NCBI RefSeq assembly: GCF_965203655.1
Contig: NZ_CBDBDD010000005.1
Location: forward strand, 248,001 to 312,000
Length of the DNA stretch: 64,000 bases
From: Poriferisodalis sp965203655
GTDB lineage: Bacteria; Actinomycetota; Acidimicrobiia; Acidimicrobiales; Poriferisodalaceae
Direction of reading: 5' to 3'
In this document: one piece after another, positions 8,519 to 16,758 of the stretch
Numbering within the stretch: position 1 is the stretch's first letter
Layout of the letters: the number at the start of each line of letters is the position of its first letter
Program-made: the position numbers and the translations under genes
The notes under the pieces: generated by a model
What the model saw: the letters and a program-made list of their open reading frames with translations, nothing else
Told to the model about the DNA's origin: nothing
Database searches by the model: none

Positions 8519-8735
8519 GATCGCTCCTTGCAGTCCCTTGGCCGTCGACATTGCCGGAACACTGCCGATCTCCTGACGGCAACGCTAGTGGGCACGCTTC
8601 GGGGCATCGTGCATTTCGACATGGATCATTGATATTGCGTGCTGTATCGCCATATCTATGCAACATATTGGCATAATTTCTATTTATTTCAATAAATTTC
8701 TTGGAGTTTCATTCTAACTTAGCTATGTTCTCGGT
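8519..8735. promoter_or_regulatory. AT-rich divergent promoter region before the Tad pilus locus
   Basis: About 217 bp separate the HTH gene from cpaB. The stretch 8620-8725 is strikingly AT-rich against the surrounding GC-rich DNA. It contains ATTTATT (8682-8688) and AATAAAT (8691-8697), a perfect 7-bp inverted repeat with a 2-bp spacer, plus imperfect ATAT/GCCAAT-like repeats near 8650-8675. Such islands often bind nucleoid proteins or specific regulators. I cannot assign -35/-10 elements with confidence. Confidence 0.5.
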
Positions 8736-9428
8736 GTGTCTCGCGAACCCCTGCCGTCGGCCAGTCGCCACGCCGGGATGGGCGCGACAGAGCCAGGGGG
8801 CGGTAGCGGCATATCGAGACGCGCCGTCCGCTCGCGAGTCGCCGCCGGCGGCGCGCTCTGCGGGGTCGCAGCGATCGGCCTGTGGTGGGCGTTCGAGCAA
8901 TCCGCGGCCGAGCCCCAGACGCACTTTGCTATAGCACGCACGCAACTCGCGCCCGGCGTCATCGTCGATGCCGCCGACGTTGCGCTCGCGCCGATCCGAC
9001 TGCCGGCCGAGGTGTCGGCCACGGTGTTCGACAACCCCGACGATGTCGTCGGCAGTCTCATCGTGGGCACCGTGCGCCCCGGCGAACTGCTGGCGCGCAG
9101 CGATGTCACCTCGCCTCGTTTCGCGCAGGCCGCGCAGGGCGGCTACGCCGTCTCTGTCGAACTCGACCGCCCTCGCGCACTCAACGGCCTGCTCGGACCG
9201 GGCGAGCGGGTGGACGTGGTGGCCACCCATCCCTCCGAGTCGCTCGGTGCAACTGTCGTGGCCAGCGATGCCAGAGTGCTCGATGTCGACGATCGCTCCG
9301 ACGCGCAGCATCTCGCGGCCACCCTCATCGTCACGCTGCAGGTGCCCGATCTCTCGGTTGCGACCGATGTGGTCGCCGCCGCAGACGCGGGCGCCATCAC
9401 CCTGATCCGGACCTGGGGCATCCCGTGA
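8736..9428 (+). CDS. cpaB: CpaB/RcpC-type Flp pilus assembly protein (SAF domain)
   Basis: First gene of the Tad locus. It has a short basic N-terminus, one membrane helix (about 38-57, GGALCGVAAIGLWWAF) and then a SAF domain, with ARTQLAPGVIVDAADVALA near 68 and TVRPGELLARSDV near 112. The C-terminal RcpC-like part includes VSVELDRPRALNGLLGPGER and VDVVATHP. CpaB acts outside the membrane in pilus assembly. The 230 residues are short but complete. The GTG at 8736 follows directly on the AT-rich promoter region, and cpaF starts about 20 bp after its stop. Confidence 0.85.
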   Translation: MSREPLPSASRHAGMGATEPGGGSGISRRAVRSRVAAGGALCGVAAIGLWWAFEQSAAEPQTHFAIARTQLAPGVIVDAADVALAPIRLPAEVSATVFDNPDDVVGSLIVGTVRPGELLARSDVTSPRFAQAAQGGYAVSVELDRPRALNGLLGPGERVDVVATHPSESLGATVVASDARVLDVDDRSDAQHLAATLIVTLQVPDLSVATDVVAAADAGAITLIRTWGIP

Positions 9429-9447
9429 TCCGGGAGGCATTCGCGCA

Positions 9448-10752
9448 ATGACAGAACTCGAGTCGCTTGCGGAGATCGAGCGTTCGGTGTCGGAACGGGC
9501 TCGCCACTCCGGGGTGGATCCCCGCGCGCCGGGGGCAGACGCAGCGATCAGGTCGCTCGCTCATGAGGAGATCCGGAAGTGGAATCTCGACTTCAAGCGC
9601 GGTGTCCGCAGCCGCGCGGTGACCGACGCCGATGCTCTCGCCGAGCGTGTACGGCGCGACCTGCTGGGGTACGGACCGCTCGAAACGCTGCTCGACGATG
9701 CCGATGTGTGGGAGATCATGGTCAATGCGCCGCACGAAGTCTTCGTCAAGCGCCACCACGGACCCTCCGGTCGCCACAGCGAGGTCTTCCACGACAGCGA
9801 GCACGTCCGGCGCACGCTGACGCGCATCATCGACGACGCGACTGCGTCGCATCGCAAGCTGGATCCGGGGGAAGGACTCCAGGACGCGCAGCTCGACGAC
9901 GGCGCGAGGCTCCACATCGTCCACCCCGACATCGGCCGCGGCGGCAACCTGATCTTCAACATCCGGAAGTTCACCGGGATCCCGTTCTCGAGCCTGGAGG
10001 ATCTGGCGGCCAACGGCACGCTGAGCAGTGACATCGCCGAATTCCTGGGCGCTGCGGTGCGAGCCCGGTCATCGATCCTGTTTGCCGGGGCACCCGGCAG
10101 CGGCAAGACGACGCTGCTCGGCTGCTGCGCCGCCGAACTCGAACCGCATCTGCGCGTCGTCACCGCCGAGGAGGTGTTCGAGCTCGACATACCACTGCCG
10201 AACGTCGCTGCCATGCAGACCCGACCCGGACACGTCGAGCGCGCGCCGGTGGATTTGAGGCGTCTGGTCACCGGCTTTCTCCGCATGGCGCCAGACGTTG
10301 CGATCGTGGGCGAAGTCCGAGACCGCGAGGCCGTCCCGCTGCTGCTGACGCTCTCCAGCGGCGTGACGGGCTACGCCACCATCCATGCAGGATCGGCCCG
10401 CCAGGCACTTGGCAGGCTCCGGCTCATGTGTCAGCTCGCCCCGGAGGTGCGCGACATGCCGGTGGCCGCGATCACCCACCTCGTGGCCGAATCGATCGAC
10501 TTGGTGGTGCACACGCGACGAGGTCCGCGCGGGGTGCATGTCAGCGAGATCGCGGCGACCGAAGACCCCCAGGGCAGCGACGGTGCAGTCAGCTTCGAGA
10601 CGACACTGCTGTACGCCAGCGAGCGGCCTGGCGAGCCGGCGAGCCGTACGCAGAATGTGCCGCGGCGGATCGCATCACAACTCGGGACCGTCGGCTTCAA
10701 CTTCGCGAGTGCCGATGGCCGGCGCAATGCGCCGGCACGGACGATGTCGTGA
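9448..10752 (+). CDS. cpaF: CpaF/TadA secretion ATPase of the Flp pilus
   Basis: Cytoplasmic hexameric ATPase that powers Flp pilus assembly. Its 434 residues include the N-terminal GYGPLETLLDDADVWEIMVN block (75-93), Walker A GAPGSGKTT (214-222), Walker B region DVAIVGEVRDRE (283-294) and the His box TIHAGSARQA (311-320). The last 60 residues are a variable tail. Its TGA overlaps the GTG of the next gene (GTGA), pointing to translational coupling. Closely related type II secretion ATPases are less likely, because TadB, TadC and CpaB homologues flank it. Confidence 0.93.
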   Translation: MTELESLAEIERSVSERARHSGVDPRAPGADAAIRSLAHEEIRKWNLDFKRGVRSRAVTDADALAERVRRDLLGYGPLETLLDDADVWEIMVNAPHEVFVKRHHGPSGRHSEVFHDSEHVRRTLTRIIDDATASHRKLDPGEGLQDAQLDDGARLHIVHPDIGRGGNLIFNIRKFTGIPFSSLEDLAANGTLSSDIAEFLGAAVRARSSILFAGAPGSGKTTLLGCCAAELEPHLRVVTAEEVFELDIPLPNVAAMQTRPGHVERAPVDLRRLVTGFLRMAPDVAIVGEVRDREAVPLLLTLSSGVTGYATIHAGSARQALGRLRLMCQLAPEVRDMPVAAITHLVAESIDLVVHTRRGPRGVHVSEIAATEDPQGSDGAVSFETTLLYASERPGEPASRTQNVPRRIASQLGTVGFNFASADGRRNAPARTMS

Positions 10753-11606
10753 CCGGGATTGTGATTGTGGTCTGCGGCGCGTTGGGTCTGTGGCTCCTGA
10801 CAGCCGCGTATGCGGGCGTGCCGCTTGGTCCGCGCCGAAGATCTCAGGCTCCGGGTTCGCCCGCTGGGGCCAGCGACGCGACGCCGCGGCGCCTGCTGCT
10901 GGGTGCGCTCGGCGCTATCGCGGCAGCACTGGCTGGGTGGACCGCGACCTGGGCACTGTTCGGAGGATTCATGGCGCCGACACTCGCTGCTGCCTGCAGC
11001 GCTGCACTGCCTGGACGCGCGATGGCGGATCGCCGCCGGAGTCGCGCCGCGAATGCTCGACAGTCGTGGCCGCGCCTGCTCGCAGAGATCCGCATCGGCG
11101 TGGCACACCGGAATCAGTCCATCCCCTCAGCGCTGTTCGCCGCAGGGGCCCACGCCCCCGCAGACATGCGCGCGGCGTTCGAAGAAGCGGCTCGAACGTG
11201 GGCCTTGAGCACCGACTTCGAGGCATCGCTGCGTGTTCTGAAGCACTCGCTCGCAGACCCGACCGCCGACGCCATCTGCGAGACGCTGCTGGCCGCTCAC
11301 CAGATCGGCGGGGTGCGACTCGATGCTCGCCTGCGTGCCCTGGCTGAGGCCGCGCACTCTGAGGCTGCTGCCCGCTCCGATGCCCGTGCCAAGCAGGCCG
11401 GTGCTCGCTTTGCGCGCAGTTTCGTTGCCCTGGTGCCAGGGTTCATGGCCGTCATCGGCCTGAGCATCGGGCGCGGTCGAGAGGCCTATCAGGCTCCCGA
11501 CGGCCAGTGGCTCGCGGCGCTCAGCGTGCTGGCCGTGGTCGGCTGCTGGTGGTGGGCGGGCCGGATCATGGCGATCCCGCTGCGCAAACGGGTGTTCCTG
11601 CAGTGA
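10749..11606 (+). CDS. tadB: TadB-like inner-membrane pilus platform protein
   Basis: The product has about 285 residues. The GTG at 10749 overlaps the cpaF stop by four bases. Two N-terminal helices (GIVIVVCGALGLWLL and LLLGALGAIAAALAGWTATW) come before a cytoplasmic T2SSF-like region containing WPRLLAEIRIGVAHRNQSIP and LSTDFEASLRVLKHSLADP. Two C-terminal helices (FVALVPGFMAVIGLSIG and WLAALSVLAVVGCWWW) close it. This TadB topology forms the membrane platform moved by CpaF. The open frame extends upstream, but that part is antisense-quality sequence inside cpaF. Confidence 0.85.
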   Translation: MTGIVIVVCGALGLWLLTAAYAGVPLGPRRRSQAPGSPAGASDATPRRLLLGALGAIAAALAGWTATWALFGGFMAPTLAAACSAALPGRAMADRRRSRAANARQSWPRLLAEIRIGVAHRNQSIPSALFAAGAHAPADMRAAFEEAARTWALSTDFEASLRVLKHSLADPTADAICETLLAAHQIGGVRLDARLRALAEAAHSEAAARSDARAKQAGARFARSFVALVPGFMAVIGLSIGRGREAYQAPDGQWLAALSVLAVVGCWWWAGRIMAIPLRKRVFLQ

Positions 11607-12328
11607 CCGCCCGTAAGCAACTCCCCCGACGAGTCGCCGCCCTGTTCGACGCGGATGCCGAACTCGCCTCCCGGCTGTCGGCGGCGGGTCTCTCGCGGAC
11701 TCCAGCAAGCTTTCGCGCACGGCAGCTCGGCGGCGCCGTCGGGGCGCTCACAGCTTGCGCGACAGGGCTTGGCATTGTGGGCGCAAGCGCTGCCCTCGCC
11801 CTGGGCGGCGCGCTGACAGCCGGCGGCGCAACGTATGTCATCTTTGAGCAGCGTCTGAATGCGCAGGGAGCAGCCCGGCGCGCGCACATCACGGAGGAGC
11901 TGCCGATCGTCGCCGAGCACATCGGCATGCTGCTTGCCAGCGGCATGTCGCTGACCGGCGCCCTGCGAGCGGCAGCTCGGCGCGGCGAGGGATTCTGCGC
12001 TGTCGATCTCGAGCGGGTCACCGCCCGGGTGACGGGCGGCAGCTCCGTCGAGATGGCGTTGGCCGAATGGGCAGACGGCGCCGGCTCCGCCGAGATCCGA
12101 AGATTCGTCGGCGTGCTCACCCTGCACTCCGATGCGACGGACATCGCCGCACTGGTGGCGGACGAGGCCCGTTCCGCCCGCATGGAGGGCCACCGTCGCC
12201 TCGTCGAGCGCATCGAGCGCCGCAATGAGCAGGTGTGGATTCCCGTCACGGTTGCAGCGCTGGTTCCTGGAGCGGTCCTGCTGGCGATTCCCTTCAGCGA
12301 TGCCCTGCGCGGCTATGCGGCGCTGTGA
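11603..12328 (+). CDS. tadC: TadC-like inner-membrane pilus platform protein
   Basis: Partner of TadB in the pilus platform, with about 241 residues. The GTG at 11603 overlaps the tadB stop (GTGA). It has hydrophobic segments near 45-90, then the T2SSF-like motif HITEELPIVAEHIGMLLASG and later RRFVGVLTLHSDATDIAALV and EARSARMEGHRRLVERIERR. A terminal helix VWIPVTVAALVPGAVLLAIP completes it. The order TadB-TadC directly after the ATPase is the standard Tad arrangement. Confidence 0.85.
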   Translation: MTARKQLPRRVAALFDADAELASRLSAAGLSRTPASFRARQLGGAVGALTACATGLGIVGASAALALGGALTAGGATYVIFEQRLNAQGAARRAHITEELPIVAEHIGMLLASGMSLTGALRAAARRGEGFCAVDLERVTARVTGGSSVEMALAEWADGAGSAEIRRFVGVLTLHSDATDIAALVADEARSARMEGHRRLVERIERRNEQVWIPVTVAALVPGAVLLAIPFSDALRGYAAL

Positions 12329-12391
12329 CGGTCACCAGGCCATGCCGACTCCGGCCGGCTCAAGTACCGGCTTCCAGCGAAAGGACATGTG

Positions 12392-12700
12392 ATGGAAGTG
12401 ACATTGTTGACCATTCTCGGGCAAGCCGCGCTCGCGATTGCGCCCGAATACGGCCTCGCCGCGCTGAGCGCAGTGTGTGCCAGCAGCGGCCTCTGCGTGT
12501 TCGAGGTCCACAGCACACCCACCTTGCTGTGGCGACGCCGCAAACCTGGACCCGATGAACACGGGGAGGGGGTGATCTCGGCGGCAATCGCCGTGCTGAT
12601 CATCGCCTCGCTGGGCGCCCTCATGTGGGTCGGCTTCAAGACGCTTTGGGAAAGCGCCGAGGAGACCACCAATTCCGAGATCGCCAAGATCGGCAAATGA
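12392..12700 (+). CDS. Candidate Flp pilin-like membrane protein
   Basis: A 102-residue protein. The start is ATG 12392, with AAAGGA six bases before it. The C-terminal part, HGEGVISAAIAVLIIASLGA onward (57-81), is a polar, Gly-containing segment followed by one helix and a short polar tail. This is the shape of Flp-type pilins in other actinobacterial Tad loci, and the position after TadC fits. The first 56 residues are oddly long for a prepilin leader and contain their own hydrophobic stretch. The GTG at 12572 has a G-rich Shine-Dalgarno-like stretch before it, which would give a 42-residue product. The prepilin cleavage site is not certain. Confidence 0.55.
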   Translation: MEVTLLTILGQAALAIAPEYGLAALSAVCASSGLCVFEVHSTPTLLWRRRKPGPDEHGEGVISAAIAVLIIASLGALMWVGFKTLWESAEETTNSEIAKIGK

Positions 12701-13098
12701 TGCGGTCCCGCGGCGAAGACGGCGTCGGGCTCGTGGCGCTGCCCTGGAGCGTGCTGGCGTTCGGCGCGTTCCTGATGCTCGCGGTCCAGGTCGCGGTGCA
12801 CCTCTATGCCACTTCGATCGTCACCGCAACGGGACACGAGGCAACGCGCCGTGCCGCGTTCGATGGCGGGAGCCCAGCAGCCCTCGCGGATGCTGAACGA
12901 TGGCTGCGATCCCGCATCGGATCGTCAATGGACATCGAGTCGATCCGGTGGACCACGACCCCCGACGTCGTCGCGCTGGATGTGGTGGCGAGACCCCCGA
13001 ACCTGCTCCTCGACACAACTGCGCTCTCGAGCCTGCGGAGCATCGAGCGCCGGTTCGAGATGCGTCGAGAGCTGGCTCGTTTCGGCCCGGCTGGGTGA
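12697..13098 (+). CDS. TadE-like pseudopilin
   Basis: A 133-residue protein starting at ATG 12697, overlapping the previous stop (ATGA). It shows the TadE layout: a short basic N-terminus with Gly-Glu (RSRGEDGVGLVALPW), one helix VLAFGAFLMLAVQVAVHLYA, then an extracytoplasmic domain starting ATSIVTATGHEATRRAAF. TadE-type minor pilins are processed by a prepilin peptidase and help pilus assembly. No prepilin peptidase gene is seen in this window. Confidence 0.7.
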   Translation: MMRSRGEDGVGLVALPWSVLAFGAFLMLAVQVAVHLYATSIVTATGHEATRRAAFDGGSPAALADAERWLRSRIGSSMDIESIRWTTTPDVVALDVVARPPNLLLDTTALSSLRSIERRFEMRRELARFGPAG

Positions 13099-13108
13099 GC
13101 AGCGCACG

Positions 13109-13561
13109 GTGCCCGAGTCGCGAAACGAATCCGGTGTCGTCGGGGCTGAAGTGCTGCCATTCGTGGTGCTGGTGTTTGTCGTCGGCACACTGATTTTCGC
13201 CCAAGCCTGGGCGGCACTGGATGCCAAGCTGGCCGCCGCCTCCGCGGCTCGCGAAGCCGTCCGGACATTCGTCGAGCACCCCGGCCGGGATTCAGCGGAT
13301 GCCACCGGCGCTGCCGTCGTCGCGGGCACGCGGGCGATCTCCGGCCACTCCATCAACGGCGATGGGGCGATCGCTGCGGTCGGCACGCCGCGTCTGCGTC
13401 GCTGTGAGCGGGTGACGTTCGAAGCCAGCTTGGAAGTCCCCCAGCTCGCCCTGCCGCACGTACGCCGGTCTCCGGTTGTCGTGCGTGCTCGCGCCAGCGA
13501 GATTGTCGATCCGTTCCGGCACGGACTCGGCGGGCGGGCGCCTTGCCGACTGCCGTCTTGA
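13109..13561 (+). CDS. TadE/TadG-like pilus assembly protein
   Basis: A 150-residue product from the GTG at 13109. The N-terminus is ESGVVGAEVLPFVVLVFVVG, with Gly and Glu before a single helix, the TadE signature. Then comes an extracytoplasmic domain with AWAALDAKLAAASAAREAVR, in which small-residue and Ala-rich helices are typical. It sits 10 bp after the previous stop. The frame is open upstream, but that part overlaps the previous gene. It could equally be called a TadF-like pseudopilin. Confidence 0.65.
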   Translation: MPESRNESGVVGAEVLPFVVLVFVVGTLIFAQAWAALDAKLAAASAAREAVRTFVEHPGRDSADATGAAVVAGTRAISGHSINGDGAIAAVGTPRLRRCERVTFEASLEVPQLALPHVRRSPVVVRARASEIVDPFRHGLGGRAPCRLPS

Positions 13562-13571
13562 ACAACTCGCG

Positions 13572-14051
13572 ATGACGGTCCAACGCGATACCGCAACGAC
13601 GATCAGCAGCAGTTGTGAGCGGGGCACGGCCCTGCTGCTGGTGCCGGTCGGCGTGCTGATCGTGACGCTGCTGGCGAGCATCACCGTCGACAGCGCCGCC
13701 GCCTTCGTTGCCCAGCGCGAAGCCACTTCAGCAGCGTCGTCGCTCGCGAACGACTTGGCCACACTCGCCGTCGACGAGAGTGCCCTGCGTCTCCAGGGCG
13801 TGTATCGGCTGGATCCTTCCCGCCTTCGGCACTTGCGAGCATGGGCTCAGCGCAGGATCTCCAACCGTGTGTCTGCAGTCTTCGAGCCCGGCTCGATCAC
13901 GGTGACCGTGTCGCAGGCAGGCCCTGCGGCGGTGCGTGTCTCCGTCTCCGGCTCGGCACGGCGGATCATCGGTTTGATCGGGAGCGTTCAAGGCTCGGCG
14001 ACGAGACGCATCGAGGCCGAGACAACGGGACGCATCCGGCTCTCGGGATGA
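13572..14051 (+). CDS. TadG-like (Rv3654c-type) helicase/secretion neighbourhood pilus protein
   Basis: A 159-residue protein starting at ATG 13572. A polar N-terminus with CERGTALLLVPVGVLIVTLL leads into a helix, then VDSAAAFVAQREATSAASSL, the conserved D-x-A/G-x-hydrophobic pattern of TadG-like N-terminal domains. The rest is an extracytoplasmic domain rich in small residues (AGPAAVRVSVSGSARRIIGL). It is the last gene of the compact pilus operon, ten bases after the previous stop. AT-rich DNA follows. Confidence 0.65.
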   Translation: MTVQRDTATTISSSCERGTALLLVPVGVLIVTLLASITVDSAAAFVAQREATSAASSLANDLATLAVDESALRLQGVYRLDPSRLRHLRAWAQRRISNRVSAVFEPGSITVTVSQAGPAAVRVSVSGSARRIIGLIGSVQGSATRRIEAETTGRIRLSG

Positions 14052-14121
14052 CCGGATGCGCCACAGAAGTCATCACTGGTCAATTGATTTGAGTTTGTTC
14101 TATAGCTTTTTGTAGTTTTCC
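14052..14121. promoter_or_regulatory. AT-rich promoter-like gap before the pseudokinase
   Basis: After the TadG-like stop, bases 14084-14118 are AT-rich (TTGATTTGAG, TTCTATAGC and several T-runs) and end at the next start codon. This suggests a separate promoter for the pseudokinase gene, but I could not place a -35/-10 pair with normal spacing. Confidence 0.35.
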
Positions 14122-15366
14122 ATGATGCTGAGGAGTCCGACAGTCCGCGATGATGGGACCGGCGGTGCTGTCCTGGTGAAGCACGCCACGGGGGTCGAAC
14201 GTTCCCGGCTGCGCCACGAGGCCGAACTGCTCGACACCATTCGCGTCGAGGGAGTGGTCACGGCGGTCGGGTTCGACGATGTCGATGGCCGCTGCGAGCT
14301 TCGCTTGCAATATCTCGAAGCGGCCACGCTCGCCGAACACCCACCCCTCGATCTGTCCGATGTGCTCGATGTGCTCATCGCCGCGGGCACGACTCTCGCC
14401 GAACTGCACCACCGGGGCGTCCGTCACGGCGCACTCAGCCCTGACCATGTCCTGCTCGCCCGACCCCTGCGTCCCGTGCTGTGCGGATTCGGCGATGCCA
14501 CGGGGCCGGCCGATCCCCAACAGCATCCGCCCGGAACAGACCTCGCCGGCATCGCCGCGGTCGCCGAGGCGGAACTCACACGCACTGATCGTGCTCTCGC
14601 GGTTGCTTCAGAGCGCCGCCACTGCGGCGACGCCCTGATCGCGAGCCGCGATCTCGCTGCCGCGGCGGCTGAAGCACCCCATGACGGCGACGCGCTGCAG
14701 TCCTGGATCGCACGCCTCAAAGCAATCCGTCACGCTGCGAGTTCGGCCCCTCATGACACCGACATCCGCCTCCCCCTCCTCGGGACTGAGCGGGGCCTAT
14801 CGGCGCGGGATCGCCGGTGGATCGCCGCTCCGGCCGTGGCAGTCGCGCTCGTCATCGTCGCCGTCATCGGCTGGCGTGCGCTGAGCGGCGGGGAAATTCC
14901 CGAAGCTGTGGACACGCTGCAAGCCGCAGACGATCCGATCGCCCCCATCACCTCGATCGACGCGTCCGAAACGGCTTCGCACGAGCCCGCCGGTGTGCCG
15001 CCGACCGAACCAGACGCCGATCACAGCGCTCCGGCGCCTCCTGGCACAATGCCGAGCTCCGATGAAGCCGCCCGCAGCGGCGCGACGCTGCTCTACGGCA
15101 CCGCCCGCCATGAGTGTCCCCCAGGCGACACGCCTGAGACCGGTGACGACGATGCCAGCAACGTCGACTGCCCAGAAACGCAACCGGGTACGGATCCGGT
15201 TCACGACGCCCTCGCGGGCCTCTTGACGCTGCCGAGCGGGCAATGGTCGCTCGCCGAGGCGGGTGACCTGCCGAGCTTGAGCTGCGATGTCGTGGTGGTG
15301 CACTACGGCGAACTGAGCATCGAATCTGGGCAATCCGTTCCGCCCCGGCCCGGCAGCGATTCCTGA
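14122..15366 (+). CDS. Membrane-anchored Ser/Thr kinase-like protein, probable pseudokinase
   Basis: 414 residues in three parts: an N-terminal kinase-like fold (1-205), a helix at 233-253 (WIAAPAVAVALVIVAVIGW) and a 160-residue acidic outer segment rich in Pro, Thr and Asp. The fold keeps the ATP-site Lys (VLVK, K20) and the helix-C Glu (RHEAELL, E33). The catalytic loop reads RHGALSPDHVLLA, replacing HRDLKPxN, so the catalytic Asp, Lys and Asn are all lost. The DFG position reads CGFG. It should therefore be inactive as a kinase but may bind nucleotide or partners. It may sense or signal at the envelope next to the pilus locus. Confidence 0.75.
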   Translation: MMLRSPTVRDDGTGGAVLVKHATGVERSRLRHEAELLDTIRVEGVVTAVGFDDVDGRCELRLQYLEAATLAEHPPLDLSDVLDVLIAAGTTLAELHHRGVRHGALSPDHVLLARPLRPVLCGFGDATGPADPQQHPPGTDLAGIAAVAEAELTRTDRALAVASERRHCGDALIASRDLAAAAAEAPHDGDALQSWIARLKAIRHAASSAPHDTDIRLPLLGTERGLSARDRRWIAAPAVAVALVIVAVIGWRALSGGEIPEAVDTLQAADDPIAPITSIDASETASHEPAGVPPTEPDADHSAPAPPGTMPSSDEAARSGATLLYGTARHECPPGDTPETGDDDASNVDCPETQPGTDPVHDALAGLLTLPSGQWSLAEAGDLPSLSCDVVVVHYGELSIESGQSVPPRPGSDS

Positions 15367-15372
15367 GGGGTC

Positions 15373-16470
15373 CTATTCGGCCTCGCGCGGCGAGTGGCGC
15401 AGGCGGATGGCGACCTCGTTTGCCAGCAGCCGTCCCCGCACGGTCAGCCGGAGACGGCCGTCGCCGGCCGGCATGACCAGATCTGCCAGGTCGTCTGGCA
15501 CCGCTTCTGCGGGAACACCTGCCGATGTGCGCAGCGCAAGCTGCAGCGCCTCCAGCCGGCGCTCGTCGGGGTCGAGCGACTCGCTTCCCGCCTCGACCGA
15601 TGCTCTTGACCTGATCGCATCGATGTAGCGCTCGGGAGTGCGCACGCTCCAGAACCTGCGGCCGTCGCGGTGGCTGTGCGCCGCACAGCCGATGCCCGCG
15701 TAGGAGCCCTGCTGCCAATACAGCAGGTTGTGCCGGCATCGCGCGCCGGGGCGAGCCCAATTGGAGATCTCGTACATCTCGAAGCCGGCCCGCTCCAGCA
15801 TCTCGTCGACGATCACGTACTTGTCGGCCATGTCGTCATCGTCGGGGTGGCGGGAAGGATCGTCCCCCAGGGGCGTGCCCGGCTCAGGGGTCAGCCCGTA
15901 CACGCTGAGATGATCAGGTCCGAACGCGATCGCAGCAGCCAGCGAGCGCTCGCAGTCGGCGATCGACTCGGCGGGCGAGCCGAAGATGAGATCGAGATTG
16001 AGCAGGCCGATGCCGGCGCTCCGGACGGCATCGACCGCCGCGGCAACCATGGACGGATCGTGCTGGCGGCCCAGCGCTGCCAGCACGTGGGGCACCATCG
16101 ACTGCACGCCGAGGCTGATCCGGTTCACGCCCATGTCGCTGTACGACCGCATCCCCGCAGGCGTGACCAGGTCCGGATTGCATTCGACGGTGATCTCTGC
16201 GCCGGGGGCCAGCGGCAGCTCGCCGAGCACGGCAGCAAGCATCGATGGCACAACCAGATTGGGCGTGCCGCCGCCGAAGAACACCGACGTCGCCGCCGGC
16301 ATGCCCGGGGCCAGTGCTCGTGCCTGATCCCGGCAGCATTCCATGTAGTCGGCCATGAGATGACTGCGGTCGGTCCAGGTCGCAAACGCGCAGTAATCGC
16401 AGCGATGGGGACAGAACGGCACGTGGACATAGACGCCGAATGCGGGCGTCGCGCGGTCGACGTCAGTCAC
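15373..16470 (-). CDS. hemW: HemW-type radical SAM protein (haem chaperone)
   Basis: 365 residues with the radical-SAM cluster motif CPHRCDYCAF at C20, C24 and C27, then FFGGGTPNLV and EVTVECNPD-like segments, and a HemW C-terminal domain. The family was once annotated as oxygen-independent coproporphyrinogen oxidase; the HemW branch has the CxxxCxxCxF pattern and acts in haem handling. The GTG start overlaps the stop of the upstream regulator by four bases. This is the last gene of the hrcA-dnaJ-regulator-hemW run. Its tail nearly meets the convergent pseudokinase gene. Confidence 0.9.
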   Translation of the reverse strand: MTDVDRATPAFGVYVHVPFCPHRCDYCAFATWTDRSHLMADYMECCRDQARALAPGMPAATSVFFGGGTPNLVVPSMLAAVLGELPLAPGAEITVECNPDLVTPAGMRSYSDMGVNRISLGVQSMVPHVLAALGRQHDPSMVAAAVDAVRSAGIGLLNLDLIFGSPAESIADCERSLAAAIAFGPDHLSVYGLTPEPGTPLGDDPSRHPDDDDMADKYVIVDEMLERAGFEMYEISNWARPGARCRHNLLYWQQGSYAGIGCAAHSHRDGRRFWSVRTPERYIDAIRSRASVEAGSESLDPDERRLEALQLALRTSAGVPAEAVPDDLADLVMPAGDGRLRLTVRGRLLANEVAIRLRHSPREAE

Positions 16471-16757
16471 AGCACTGAATCGGGCGGGTAGCGCTGCGAT
16501 GCCGCATGATCCCGATCACTGCCCTGATCATCGTCCGGCAGCAGCTCGGCGGGCTGCACGCCGTAGATCTCTGCCAGCCGCAGCAAGCGGTGTACCGCCA
16601 CCCCACGTGCGCCCCGCTCGTATGCCCCGAGCACCGAGATGCGAAACTCGCCGCCGGAGGCTGCTTCCACATCGCCCAGCGTCATGCGACGTCGCTTGCG
16701 CGCCCAACGCAAGCGCTCCCCGACCAGCGCATCGATGTGCTGGCGGCGACTGATCAT
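16467..16757 (-). CDS. BldD-like XRE-family transcriptional regulator
   Basis: A 96-residue protein with a Cro/CI helix-turn-helix: VGERLRWARKRRRMTLGDVE, then FRISVLGAYERGARGVAVHR and LLRLAEIYGVQPAELLP. The wording closely follows the N-terminal DNA-binding domain of actinobacterial BldD-type regulators. It lacks BldD's C-terminal cyclic-di-GMP domain. It starts one base after the dnaJ stop region and overlaps hemW by four bases, so it is expressed with both. Targets are unknown. Confidence 0.8.
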   Translation of the reverse strand: MISRRQHIDALVGERLRWARKRRRMTLGDVEAASGGEFRISVLGAYERGARGVAVHRLLRLAEIYGVQPAELLPDDDQGSDRDHAASQRYPPDSVL

Positions 16758-16758
16758 G

